Assembly: GCA_013339765.2 (NCBI GenBank)
Contig: CM023453.1
Location: 31,201,468-31,265,467 of the forward strand
Direction: 5' to 3'
DNA: 64,000 bases
Source of the DNA: Haemaphysalis longicornis
Taxonomy: Eukaryota > Arthropoda > Arachnida > Ixodida > Ixodidae
Under the pieces are notes generated by a model, which saw only the letters and a program-made list of their open reading frames with translations, was not told where the DNA came from and searched no databases. The translations under genes and the position numbers were made by a program. Positions 53,421-63,866 of the stretch are shown one piece after another. The stretch's first letter is position 1; each line of letters opens with the position of its first letter.

Positions 53421-53513
<93 letters not shown>
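53421..53513. repeat. (TC)n microsatellite
   Basis: About 93 bp of CT repeats with one TT interruption near 53468. The Glu/Arg minus-strand frame over it is an artefact of the repeat. Confidence 0.97.
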
Positions 53514-53515
<2 letters not shown>

Positions 53516-54281
53516 AGTTGCCTCATCACATTTACAGCTATCGAATATTTTAAACCTGCTCTGAAGCGAGCGGGTGCGATTCTTTGTCGACGTGACCCGA
53601 TATCCGCAAGAAATGTTGGTCGGAGCCTAGCGCAAGACAACTTCTCTGTTAAAAAAAAAAAAAGAAAGAAAGAAAAAAAACTCCTTATTGTCATAGGGAC
53701 GGGCTACCCGCCAAACATTTACCGAATTCTATTCAGTTGGGCTTTGCAAGCACCAGCGTCGGAAACCGTTTAGAAAAGTACGCCATAGGATTGGGTTAGG
53801 CCAGTGCGATTACGCGCTGTATACGCGTATACATAGTCGGCGAACTGTATCAACCTCCGCCGCTCCTCACGTATGCCTGATCACGGGAATGAAAACAGGA
53901 AGAAATGGAGGCCAGCTTGCGTCTAAAAATAAGATTGCGGCTGCTAAAATTGTCCCTGTTGCACAAACATGTTGACGAGACCTAATCTCGGTCCATTATC
54001 AAGTGCTTCTCTTCGCACTTGCTGCTAACGACGCTCCGCCGTTATGCGGTCGTGTGAATTGCGAACATCCGCCACGGTCTCCGTGACCTTGCAGCAAGGC
54101 GGCCCCCCTTTTTGCGCAGGAAAAGACGACAACGTGCGCTCGCGCTGCCTTACCTGTACACGCCTACGCCTGCTCCAGCTTCAGGTTGCAGCGAATAAAT
54201 ATTAATACGCCATTCCGCCGAAGAATTGACAGCGAAAGCCGCATCAACACAATTGGCACCTGTCTGTAAATTCAGCTTTGT
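53514..54281. other. No feature recognised
   Basis: Contains an A-rich GAAA run at about 53651-53680; otherwise unremarkable. Confidence 0.45.
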
Positions 54282-54974
54282 TTAAATGGGCCAAGAAGAC
54301 AATTAATATACTGATTGATTGTGGGGTTTGACGCGCCGACGCTACACCGGCGATGAGGCGCGCCGTAGTGGAGGGCTCCGGATTAATTTTGACCACCTGC
54401 AGGGGACCGTTAACGTGCGCCGAAATCTCGAACACACGGGCATTTTCACTTTTCGCCTCCGTCAGAAAAGGATCAGACGATACAAAGCTATTCAGTTTGA
54501 AATAACTAGCCTTTTGTAACCCATGACTGACTCGAATGGAGCTTAGTGCACGAAGCTCCATTAGAGCCACGAAAGACGTTTTTAACAACAACGAAAAGAA
54601 GTGAGAAACTCAAATTTCGCGCTACAGTGACGTCATATGGGCAAGTGTGACGTAATATGTGCCAGCACAAAACACATAGTCATCTTTGTGTTAACTGCGC
54701 GTTAACACTAAAGTAATACGATCAAACGGAACAAGAGGCCCAGCCATATTTCTGGGCGGTTGCTTAGGTCGGCGGCCGCCGATCGCACCGACAAAAAGCT
54801 GTGACGTCATAGATACATCTCCGGAAAGTTGCCGGGGAGCCGCCGCTGCTTCATCTGTTTTCTTTTATATCTCGATTAATCTCGATGTTTGACATCAAAT
54901 TTCCATCATTGTTATCAGGACAAAGCAGTCTTTTTATGAGCCAAACTTGAATTTGGTCTTCATGGCTCCTTTAA
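54282..54974. mobile_element. TTAA-bounded MITE of the TTAAAGGGGCCAT family
   Basis: TTAAATGGGCCAAGAAGACA at 54282 and GGTCTTCATGGCTCCTTTAA ending at 54974. A truncated Ruka-type SINE (54313-54468) sits just inside the left end. Confidence 0.65.
54313..54468 (-). mobile_element. Ruka-type SINE fragment without tRNA head
   Basis: Matches the 3' body of the 25735-25969 SINE (TGACGCGCCGACG, GGCGATGAGGCGCGCCGTAG) in the same orientation; the promoter part is missing. Confidence 0.75.
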
Positions 54975-55564
54975 ATGTTGGCTTTAGAGGTTGCCTTTGC
55001 CGCAGTCGGTACTGTCAGTGTTTTCGGTCTAAGGTTCGGCCTATCGCCGAGACATGCCGGTTCGGACGCAGCAGCAGTTTTAGACATATGCGGCACTACG
55101 GTTCTAGGCGTGGGCACAGAGGCAAAACGGTGAAGTTTGCTTCGGCGCGAAGTATACTCTGTGCACCGATTGACGGGGAATGTGGTGTCTGTAGGGCCTG
55201 GGCCACCAACAGTTTCCGGTGTACAGAGTTGATGGTAATTTCGCATCTGTAGTCTTCCACGTTTCGAACTCAGTAGTTGACTATTCAACTTCGAGCTAAT
55301 GGCATTTATAGTCCCCGTCGGCTAGAAGCTTTCGTTCTGAAAGCAACGTGGCAACGTCATTTCAAGGTCACCTGCTCAATAGCGTGTATTATAAGTGAGT
55401 ACGCTGTTTCTTGGGGCGCCTGTCGCAATCACGTCAGCATAGGCAAACCGTAAATGTCACCTCATGTTCACCCCTGACCTTACCATTATGTTGCACGTCA
55501 CTTATACCTCACGCACACTTAAGGTCTTACTTTGTTAAACTAGATTTCATTCGACGCTTTTTTC

Positions 55565-56476
55565 TGGCGGCACGCGGATATTACTCTTATCCCAAAGCCT
55601 AAGAAACCATTGACTCCAGGAAACCTTCGCCCCATTTCACTGACATCGTGTGCTGGGAAACTGTACGAACATTTCGTGCATAACCGCTTGGTAGCACACA
55701 TCGAGGATAATGATCTGTTCCCAATGACGATGTTTGGCTATCGACCCCATCTGTCCACGCAAGATATTTTAATCCAGCTTAAGACGGACATTATTGATCG
55801 CCTCACATCATCCCATAAGCGCTGCATACTCACTCTGGACATTAAGGGTGCATTCGACAACGTTTCATACTTGGCAATACTTGCAGGACTCGCATCCCTC
55901 GGATGTGGACAGCCCATGTATGACTACGTCAAGGCCTTCTTAACGGACCGTACTGCGACAGTTGGTATGGATATCTTCGATCGTTTCGCTTTCACGATTC
56001 AAGTGAAAGGTACTCCGCAAGGGTCAGTCATCTCGCCACTGTTATTTAACATCGCCATGAAGGACCTCTCACCGAAATTGCAGGCAACTCCCCACATTAA
56101 ACACGCACTATATGTGGATTACCTTACCGTCTGGACGCCTACTGGCTCCATTGGAGAGCAGCAAGACGCCTTGCAGAAAGCGATTACTACTACCTTTCAC
56201 TACCTCCAGACACGAGGCCTCCAGTGCGCACCCGAAAAGTCGGCTTTGCTAACGCTCCACTCCCAGCCTTCTCACAAATCTGCTCGAGGTATACCTGAAC
56301 CTCAACTGGCCATTGCAGGGCAGCCAAGTCCCCAACGGTCCGCCAACTGCGGGTGTTGGGTCTCACCAATACCCAAAAACGGCTCTGGACTGCACACAAT
56401 TTCCCTTCTGCATAAACCCTTGTCGCAACTGATGCACCTTCTGCAACGCATCTCCCACCCGCCGTCGAGGCCTTAA
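55565..56476 (+). pseudogene. LINE reverse transcriptase domain with mutated catalytic motif
   Basis: Reads L-I-P-K-P-K-K-P, L-R-P-I-S-L-T-S-C, F-G-Y-R-P-H-L-S-T, L-D-I-K-G-A-F-D-N-V, G-T-P-Q-G-S-V-I-S-P-L-L-F-N, then Y-V-D-Y-L where active enzymes have Y/F-A-D-D. Loss of the second Asp of this motif should abolish polymerisation. A frame break follows 56476. Confidence 0.82.
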
Positions 56477-56653
56477 AGAGCACGATACCCTACAGATAGT
56501 GCAAGCTTTGCTTATTAGCCGCATTACCTACGGAACCCCGTACCTCGCTCTGAAAACAACAGAAAAGGCTCGGCTCAACACAATGATCCGCCAAGCGTAC
56601 AAAACTGCGCTTGGGCCTACCCACTGCTACTGCGACCCACAAAACTACTCGCC

Positions 56654-57691
56654 TTGGGAGTTCACAACACGTGGGAAGAGCTGCAAGAAGCCCATCATTC
56701 AGCTCAACTACGGCGCCTGCAATTGACTCCCACTGGTCGACAAGTCCTTACAGCATTAGGACTCCGTCCGATACCCCCGAGGGAACAAAAACAACGCATT
56801 CCTCTAGGCCTGCGAGATGGCATCCGGATGGCCCCAATTCCTCGCAATATGCACGCCAACTACCACCTTGGCCGCCGGGCTGCCCGTGCTCGAGCCCTGA
56901 CTGCGCGATACGGCGAAGATCCCAGCGCCCTATATACAGATGCGACCCCCTACCCTGGGCGCGCCGGCCACGTAGCCTGCGTAGTTACTCATACTGGCCA
57001 ATGCGTCACTGGCGCCACTACAATCACAAGCTCAATCGATGTCGCCGAAGAAATAGCCATTGCCATTTCCCGCCCTGACCAAGTAACCATCCTCACCGAT
57101 TCACAGACAGCCTGCCTAAATTACCAAATTGGCCGAATTTCTTCATCAGCACTTCACATCCTCAAAAACTGCTCAACGACCCCTGACATCCGCATCGTCT
57201 GGGCTCCTGGACACGCCGCCATCCCCGGCTATGAAGCGGCTCACGCCGCGGCTTGCGATATGATACACCGAGCCATTTCCGACGGTGGCCAATGTTTACC
57301 CCCTCACGATCAACCCCACCCACTGAGTGGCTACACGGAGATTCTCGCGCATTACCGGCAAACTCGCCGTCGTCTCCCACCACCACACTGGCGCCTATCC
57401 AGAGAGGACGCTACAACTTGGCGGCGGCTCCAAACGAATACCTATTCACATCCCACCCGCCTCCACCTCAACTTTCCCACCCAACACTCTTCCCTCTGTG
57501 CTCACTGTCCCCAGCCTGGCACCCTCTACAATATACTGTGGGAGTGGCAACGAACTCCAGACTTGCCCCCCCTTTCCAACCCAACCTCCGAGCAGTGGAG
57601 GGCTGCCCTGGCCAGCCCGGACCCGGATATCCAGCTTAAGTTGGTGACCCGAGCACGGACGGCCAGACGAAGTCAAGGCATCCTGGACTAG
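56654..57691 (+). pseudogene. LINE RNase H and C-terminal region
   Basis: 345 codons. RNase H motifs: A-L-Y-T-D-A (first Asp), V-A-E-E-I-A (Glu), I-L-T-D-S-Q-T-A (Asp), W-A-P-G-H-A-A-I-P-G. The last catalytic Asp block, usually N-E-A-A-D, reads Y-E-A-A-H. The terminal zinc-knuckle-like part has C-A-H-C but lacks the later His and Cys (Y-N-I-L-W-E-W where Y-H-I-L-W-E-C is usual). Confidence 0.78.
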
Positions 57692-57785
57692 GGACGCCTT
57701 CCACAGGGCGACGCCCACACATCAGCCTCTTCTGGAGAAATAAAAAATAATTTTCTCTCTCTCTCTCCCTTTCAACTTTCTTCAA

Positions 57786-58888
57786 CTTCATCATCATCAT
57801 TAGCCTATCTACGCCCACTGCAGGTCAAAGGCCTCTCCCATTATTCTCCAGATACCCCGGTCCTGTGCTAACTGCGACCAATTTATCCCCGCAAACTTCT
57901 TGATCTAATCTGCGCATCTAGCTTTCTGCCACCCCATGCCACGCTTGCCTTCTCTAGGGATCCACTCTGTTACCCTTAATGACCAACGGTTATCTTGCCT
58001 TCGCATTACATGCCCTGCCCACGTCCATTTCTACTAGTATGTCCTTACACGCGTTTGTTCCCTGACCCACTCCGCTCTCTTCTTGTCCCTTAATGTTACA
58101 CCTATCATCTTCCGCTCCATTGCCCGCTGAGTCGTTCTCAATTTAAGTTGAACCCTCTTAGTGAGCCTCCACGTTCCTGCCCCGTAGGTGAGTACCGGTA
58201 AGATGCAGCTTTCATACACTTTCCTCTCCAGGGACAGTGGTAGGCTGTCATAGATTATCTGAGAATGCCTGCCGAAAGCGATCTACCCCATTCTTATACT
58301 TCTAATTATCTCTGCCTCATGGTTGGGATCCGAGGTCACTACTTGGCCCAAGTAGATAATTACCTTACCACTTCCACTGCCTTGCCACCTAATTCAAACC
58401 ACTGTGCTCTTCCGAGACTATTGAGCATTATTTTAGTTTTCTGCATATTAATTTGCAGGCCCATGATTTTACTCTGCTTGCCCAGTGCGGTAATCGTGCT
58501 TTGCAGTTCGTCCCCGACTTAGCAAAGCAACGTCATCAGCAAATCTGAGGTTACGCTTACTGAGGTATTCTCCATTAATTACGCCCACCTGTTCCCAATC
58601 CAATGTTCTGAATACCTCTTGTAAACGTGCTGTGAGTAACGTTGGAGAGATTGTGTCTCCTTATAGGTACTTTACGGCTTTCCTTATGGAGGATGATGGA
58701 TGGTAGCTGTTGATTTATTGTAGATATCCCATAGTATTCTTACGTTATGCTCGTCTACACCCTAATTCCGCAATGCCTGCATGACTGCTGAGGTCTTGAC
58801 CGAGTCAAAGGCTTTCTCATAATCTATGAAGGCTATACATAGGGGTTGAATATATTCCGCGCATTTCTCTATCACCTGGCTGATCGTA
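57786..58888 (-). mobile_element. RTE-clade LINE fragment (RT and 3' end)
   Basis: On the minus strand, from right to left: C-I-A-F-I-D-Y-E-K-A-F-D-S-V near 58810-58850; N-L-R-F-A-D-D-V-A-L-L near 58520-58550 (intact F-A-D-D); V-L-T-Y-G-A-G-T-W and L-R-T-T-Q-R-A-M-E-R-K-M-I-G near 58100-58200. The 3' end is an AATGATGATGATG repeat at 57786, characteristic of RTE. Several stops and frameshifts. Confidence 0.82.
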
Positions 58889-60080
58889 TTGTGGCGACAC
58901 CATCGCCATCGTCATCATGAGCGCCACAATCACCATCAATGGACTGGACTGACACGTGAGCAGTTGCACGCGACAACAGATGGAACGTCGAGCCAGCAGC
59001 TGGGCGGCCGCTCGTTCTGGCCGGGCCTATACGCGACCTGAATAAATGTAGGAGGCCACAGCACCCAACCGAGTCTGCTCCGTACAGTATCACCTGATTG
59101 ATTGCGGGTTCTTCAACTTATACTAAACTTATCCGCGAGCCAACGGGCATCCTACTTACTTGCTATTACGTAAGTGTGGTATTATGCTTTCCTTGGCGGC
59201 CGCAACGCTGAGGAGTCAGTTTGACAGCGAAGTTTAATATCTCTCGGTTTCCCCGTATACAGCGAGCGTTAACGGAAGTAGCGTCGAGAAAGAATGGTAC
59301 GTGCCCTCCCCAGAGCTAGTGTAAAAGGCCCTGCAGGTCTAAATCTAATGTAAATATCTTAAAAAAAAAATCATGCTGAAATTGGCCACTAAGACGACTC
59401 TATAGTTGTACTAAAGACTTTTCATTCTGCCAAAACTATGGGCCGAGCATTTGGACCACATGGGCGACCAGTGTGCGCTGTTCTTCTTCCCCTTAATTAC
59501 GCCGAGTTTCATTTACTTGTCGTAATTAGTTCTCAGTGAAGTTGTAAAAAAGTCACAGAATTCCCGTCTGCTGCCAATACATGGGCGCCGTCCACGAAAA
59601 GAGTACTGTTACAGAAAACTGCTGCAACACTTGTTTTGTCGAAACTGTACGGAAACAAATTACATATATGAGAGCTAGCCGCTAACACGTCTCTAACTTT
59701 ACGCCGAGTTTCATCTACCTTTCGTAATTACGGAATTCCCGTCCGCTGTCACTACATGCAGGCATAGTTTCTACGGAAGGGAAACGGGCAGCCCCGTTTT
59801 GCCCGCAATAGTGAGACTCTCGTCCTTCCAAGTTTCCTTCAGCTAATTCGCTAGGGAGTATTCGCAATCGCAAATTAGAAACAAACGTGTTTTGTTTTGT
59901 GGATTCCTTGGACTGCGCTTTGCTTCACCGGTCAGGACCTTTATTCGCAGAGTAGAAATGCACTGAATTTTTTTAAGTGCGAATGCACTTCTTAAGCGAG
60001 CCTGAATCGTCCGCCGCCGTCGTCCGCATAGCAACAGCTGCGGGTGCGCGCGCTCCTCGTCTTCCCTAGCAACGGGGGGA
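58889..60080. other. Repeat-like sequence, class unclear
   Basis: 58889 onward starts TGTGGCGACACC and has AATAAATG near 59041, loosely like a solo LTR ending near 59096, but no partner LTR or duplication was found. The rest is unremarkable. Confidence 0.3.
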
Positions 60081-60087
60081 GATGGGC

Positions 60088-60370
60088 GCGCGCTACTCTC
60101 CTCCTCCTTTCTCCGCTTAGTGACTGCGGGTGTTGGGCGCCTCCTCTCCACTTCGGGTGGGAGAGCTCTCGCTCGCGTAGCGGGCGCTCCGCATTCCGAC
60201 GCGTGAGGGCGCTCGTGTAGCCCTCGCCGTAACGGCGGGCGCTACTCTCCTCCTCCTCTCTCCGCTCAGTGACTGCGGGTGTTGGGCGCCTCCTCTCCAC
60301 TTCGGGCGGGAGAGCTCTCGCTCGCGTAGCGGGCGCTCCGCATTCCGACGCGTGAGGGCGCTCGTGTAGC
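60088..60370. repeat. 149-bp tandem duplication, GC-rich
   Basis: 60088-60221 recurs at 60237-60370 with an exact offset of 149 bp and only a few differences (for example CCTTTCTCCGCTTAG against CCTCTCTCCGCTCAG). The minus-strand 202-codon frame reads through both copies and is probably incidental. Confidence 0.9.
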
Positions 60371-60717
60371 GGCCGCGTGGCGCGGGAGGGTATTAGTCGA
60401 GCGCGCGCCGTCGTCGAGAGCGGTCGCTGGTCCTGCATCTCGATAACAATGATGGCGGACCGGGCAGCGGTACCAGCAATAACGAGTGAAATATATTTCT
60501 TAGTAGTTGTGTGCGTGTGTGTAATCTCTCGACTACTCATTAAGATCACGATATCCACCGTAATCGCGCAATCAACAACCGTGCATTCGCACTTACACAC
60601 TCTCCCCTCGGGGAAGTGCGAGGGAATTTTTTAAATTTCTAATGCGGTAAATAAACATTTATCAATGTTTAATTAAACGCTTTTTAATTATTTGTCCGAC
60701 GTATAAGGGTCAGTTAC

Positions 60718-60861
60718 ACCTGTGCTACACGGCAACTTTCTATTGGCAGTTGAACGCTCACCGTCAAATGCGCCCTATGTATTTACAATGAGGCACTGAA
60801 TAGATAGACAGTTGGTTCAAAGGCCTTCGGAAGGCCTTTGAAACGGCCGTGTAGCACAGGT
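60718..60861. mobile_element. Tiny MITE with 16-bp perfect TIRs and internal 27-bp palindrome
   Basis: ACCTGTGCTACACGGC at 60718-60733 pairs exactly with 60846-60861. Inside, TTCAAAGGCCTTC (60816-60828) pairs perfectly with GAAGGCCTTTGAA (60830-60842) around one G. 144 bp in all. Confidence 0.8.
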
Positions 60862-61320
60862 ATTAGAGATCTGTAAACAACATCTCAAATTACGTTAGAT
60901 AAAACGGTACGCATTCGCATTGAGGTGGGGAGAGTGGTGGTGGGTGGTGATTTATTAAGAAAGCAGGGAAGAGAAAAGAAGTGGGGATATTGTTGAACTT
61001 AACGGGGATTTCACCCTCATATAACCCAGTCCAGGGAAGGGAATGGGGGGTTTCACAATATAGGAAGACAGAAAGAGAGGGAAGAAGGAGGTGAGTGGGG
61101 GACAGTCTATGTAGCGTAGTTAAGGGGACCGAACCGGTCGACTATCGTCTTTTGTCAACATTTGCAACGAAAGGAGCAGATACGCGGTCATTTTTTGAAC
61201 AGATGAGGCAGCAGGGACATGTAAGTGTAAAACAAATGTGTACAGGAAGCTTTAGATGCGAAGCATCTCATGGTCGGGGCTATGTCCCCCCCTTTTCGTT
61301 GTCGTTGTTGTTGCGCCCGT

Positions 61321-61355
61321 CCACCCCCCCCCCCCCCCCCCCACCTCCCCCCCCC
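61321..61355. repeat. C-rich homopolymer tract
   Basis: Two C runs (about 19 and 11 bases) separated by ACCT. Confidence 0.85.
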
Positions 61356-61496
61356 CTGCGCATGCTCGGCTTGCTGAACGCCCGGTCCTTCTATGCCTAC
61401 CTGGAGCCGACAGTTGTTTTGCCGGTGTCTTTCTGGGCCGGCACGAGGCGAGCACGCTTCACGCGCCTTTGACGTTTCATCGTCGTCGGCAGCGGC

Positions 61497-61688
61497 GTGC
61501 GTCGGCGAGTCTCGGCGGGCCTTGATTACAAGCAGCCCACAACCATCCGGGGAACGTGCATCGACCTCATCTTCAGCAACTTTAGGGTTCATCCACTACA
61601 ACAGCCCTTGACTTTACATTTCACAGACCATACGGCGGTCATATATCAAAGCGAAACGCAAACCACAGCTCGACGTCACCTACGTTGA
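61497..61688 (+). pseudogene. LINE endonuclease C-terminal fragment
   Basis: Frame reads T-T-I-R-G-T-C-I-D-L-I-F-S-N-F and F-T-D-H-T-A-V-I-Y. G-T-x-I-D-L plus (S/T)-D-H-x-x-V is the end of the APE-type endonuclease of non-LTR retrotransposons. Too short to place in a clade. Confidence 0.5.
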
Positions 61689-61734
61689 ACATGATGATGA
61701 TAATGCTTAAAGACAAACGCATACCACGTACAAC

Positions 61735-61735
<1 letters not shown>

Positions 61736-61801
<66 letters not shown>
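61736..61801. repeat. (TC)n microsatellite
   Basis: About 66 bp of CT repeats with one CC interruption, just left of the TIR element at 61845. Confidence 0.97.
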
Positions 61802-61803
<2 letters not shown>

Positions 61804-61844
61804 AATGCCTCTCTACTCTAACACTCCCCACCCCACTCTAATAA

Positions 61845-62202
61845 AATTACACCATCTTCCCGTAGGGGAACCCTGAGTAGTATGCGAAACAGCCATAGGG
61901 TCAACGCAATTTCCCATTTAGTATTTACGGTAAGTGAAAAGTGTGGTAGTTACCATGGAAACCAAACGGTAAATATAACGGTAGCAACGTACCTCAACCT
62001 CACGGAAACGCAATTTCCCATTTCGTAGTTCCGCTAAGTGAAAAGTGTGGCAGTTACCATGGAAACCAAACGGTAAATATAACGGTAGCTACGTACCTCA
62101 ACATCACGGTAACGACGAACTGAAAACTAATGGGCACTTGAATCGACCCCATGCCTGCTTCGCATACTACTCAGGGTTCCCTTACGGGAAGGTGGTGCAA
62201 TT
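61845..62202. mobile_element. 358-bp MITE with 48-bp TIRs and a duplicated core
   Basis: 61845-61892 and 62155-62202 are inverted copies with about four differences; both contain CCCTGAGTAGTATGCGAA. Between them a core of about 104-120 bp (ACGCAATTTCCCATTT ... GTTACCATGGAAACCAAACG) occurs twice in tandem (from about 61903 and 62009). No coding capacity. Confidence 0.85.
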
Positions 62203-62909
62203 TTTTTTCATGGTGCGCTTTTTAAAGACACTAATCAGAGCTAGGAAACATATTAAAACAGGATGCTTCAGCCTAAGCGGCTCTGTTTTAGTTTTGATTT
62301 TGTTCAAATGCTTTTGCATTGCGTAAAAACGCGATAAAAAGATGCATTCATGCATACTTTTTTTCATGCATCTTTTGATCGTGATTCATGGCCACTTCTT
62401 TCTGGGCACCGCCCTACGATGATGGCATGAAAAAAAAAAAAAACTCCTCCATGATTGGATTCCAATCCTTGCAATTGAAAGTGAACGCCCATGGGAACAC
62501 GCGCTCATGAAGATGGCGGCGATCGAGTGAAGCCGAGTATAGGGCACCGGGTTATTGTTCTGGGAACTTTATAACGTTCTACTCAACATCACGTAAAAAT
62601 AGAAGAAAAACTAGAGAGAGGAATGGCGGCTTTCATTGTTTATTTCTCACCAAGCAAGACATCGATGCTCGTCGAACAAAAGCCGATAGAGCTACGGAAC
62701 GTATACGATCGTTGAGTTAAAACAAAGAAGTTGTTCAACCTTTGGTGTCCCTTTGAACCTGGAGAGATTAGGCTCAAAAGTAGAAATTGCTGCAAAACTG
62801 GAATTGGATTTCTTTCTTTTTTTCAGAATAAGGCAGACAATCAGATAATTTTTTCCGCGTTTAAAACTCTGCAGTTATTTACAAACGTTTGAAAATTTTC
62901 TTTCAGATG
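62203..62909. other. AT-rich sequence, no feature recognised
   Basis: Nothing beyond poly-A and poly-T tracts. Confidence 0.45.
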
Positions 62910-63024
62910 TTGGGAGTTATACGCGCCGATCCTGCACCTGGACTATAAGGCGCGCTGTAGTAGAGCGCTCCGGATTAGTTTTGAACACCTGGGGACCTTG
63001 AACGTGCACCATAATCTAAAACAG
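62910..63024 (-). mobile_element. Ruka-type SINE body fragment, diverged
   Basis: ATACGCGCCGATCC, GGCGCGCTGTAGTAGAG and GATTAGTTTTGAACACCTG match the body of the 25735-25969 SINE with many substitutions. Confidence 0.6.
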
Positions 63025-63155
63025 CACCCAAGATAGCAAAGGTTATAAAGGGTACCAACATATCTGTGACGATGTAGTAAGTCTTTATTACTCGTTTCCC
63101 AGAACTGAGTTGTCCACTGCGAAGAAATTCGTCATCAGCAAAAAGGACGAGTTAG

Positions 63156-63520
63156 CCTCTACCAGAATTTGTAGTACTTCGGTAAAGCCTTTCTTAAATT
63201 TTTTTGTCTTTCTATATATAAGCCTCTACTAGCATTTACGGTACTTAGGTAGAGCCTTTCTTGAATTTTTTTGTCTTCCTATATAGAAACCTCTACTAGA
63301 ATTTGTGGCACTTCGGTAGAGCCTTTCTTAATTTTTTGTCTTTCTGTATATATAGTGTCTTTCTCGATATAAAGAAACCTTTAATAGCATCTGTGGTACT
63401 TTGGTAATGCCTTTTCCTATTTTTTTTGTCTTTCTATATAGAAGCCTCTACTAGCATTTGTGGTACTTCGGTAGAGCCTTTCTTAATTTTTTTGTCTTCC
63501 TACATAGGTTGAACCTCTAC
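63156..63520. repeat. 67-bp minisatellite, about five copies
   Basis: CCTCTACTAGCATTTGTGG-type units start at 63156, 63223, 63290, 63378, 63445 and (partial) 63514. Spacing is 67 bp except one step of 88 bp caused by a 21-bp insertion. Units differ by substitutions, so the array is old. Confidence 0.9.
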
Positions 63521-63539
63521 CATTATGGCAAAGGAAAAT

Positions 63540-63866
63540 TTCCATACAGAAAAGTGGGGTGTGTCTAGGGCCCATTGTAGCCCAGTTCTTCGGGAAAATG
63601 TTTTGGAAGCTATAGATAGTAATGTTTACACTTCCTTGAAGGGTGTAATTCAGTGTGCGTTCTGGCACATTGATGATTTTCTGCTTTTTAAAAAAATCGT
63701 GTCCTTTGTGCGTGCCGATGAAATGCTTAAAATCTTCGAGCACCGTGCTCTTGGCCCGAGCCTTACGATAAACTCACCGCCCTTTTATTCCCTACTATTT
63801 CTGGATTTGAACGTTGACATACAACATGAACACCCGCATAGAGGCAGTAAAAATCCCGGTCGGTAA
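63540..63866 (+). pseudogene. Penelope-like reverse transcriptase fragment
   Basis: Frame reads V-L-R-E-N-V-L-E-A-I-D, A-F-W-H-I-D-D-F-L-L-F (the Y-x-D-D-type catalytic motif with His for Tyr), then M-L-K-I-F-E-H-R-A-L-G and L-L-F-L-D-L-N-V-D-I, as in the RT of Penelope-like elements common in ticks. It stops at 63866; similar coding style cannot be followed to the window end. Confidence 0.55.

Larger units (their letters stand above)
55545..57766 (+). mobile_element. I-group (RNase H-bearing) non-LTR retrotransposon, 5'-truncated and decayed
   Basis: Reverse transcriptase frame from about 55565 to 56476, then RNase H and C-terminal frame 56654-57691, then a short 3' UTR with AATAAA (57739) and a T/C-rich tail. 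An RNase H domain after the RT is typical of the I/R1/LOA group. The endonuclease and ORF1 are missing. Tail-to-tail with the RTE fragment at 57786. Confidence 0.8.

Noticed and set aside
53217..53694. Glu/Arg repeat proteins on the minus strand
   Set aside because: Direct translation of a (TC)n microsatellite.
58889..59096. Solo LTR of a retrotransposon
   Set aside because: TG-like start and a poly(A)-like AATAAA only; no target duplication or matching LTR, so left as unclear sequence.
59992..60600. 202-codon minus-strand protein over the 149-bp duplication
   Set aside because: The frame is kept by chance through GC-rich repeats (149 is not a multiple of 3, so the copies are read in different frames); no domain seen.
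63156..63520. CRISPR-like array
   Set aside because: Units are contiguous 67-bp tandem copies without unique spacers, in a eukaryotic genome.
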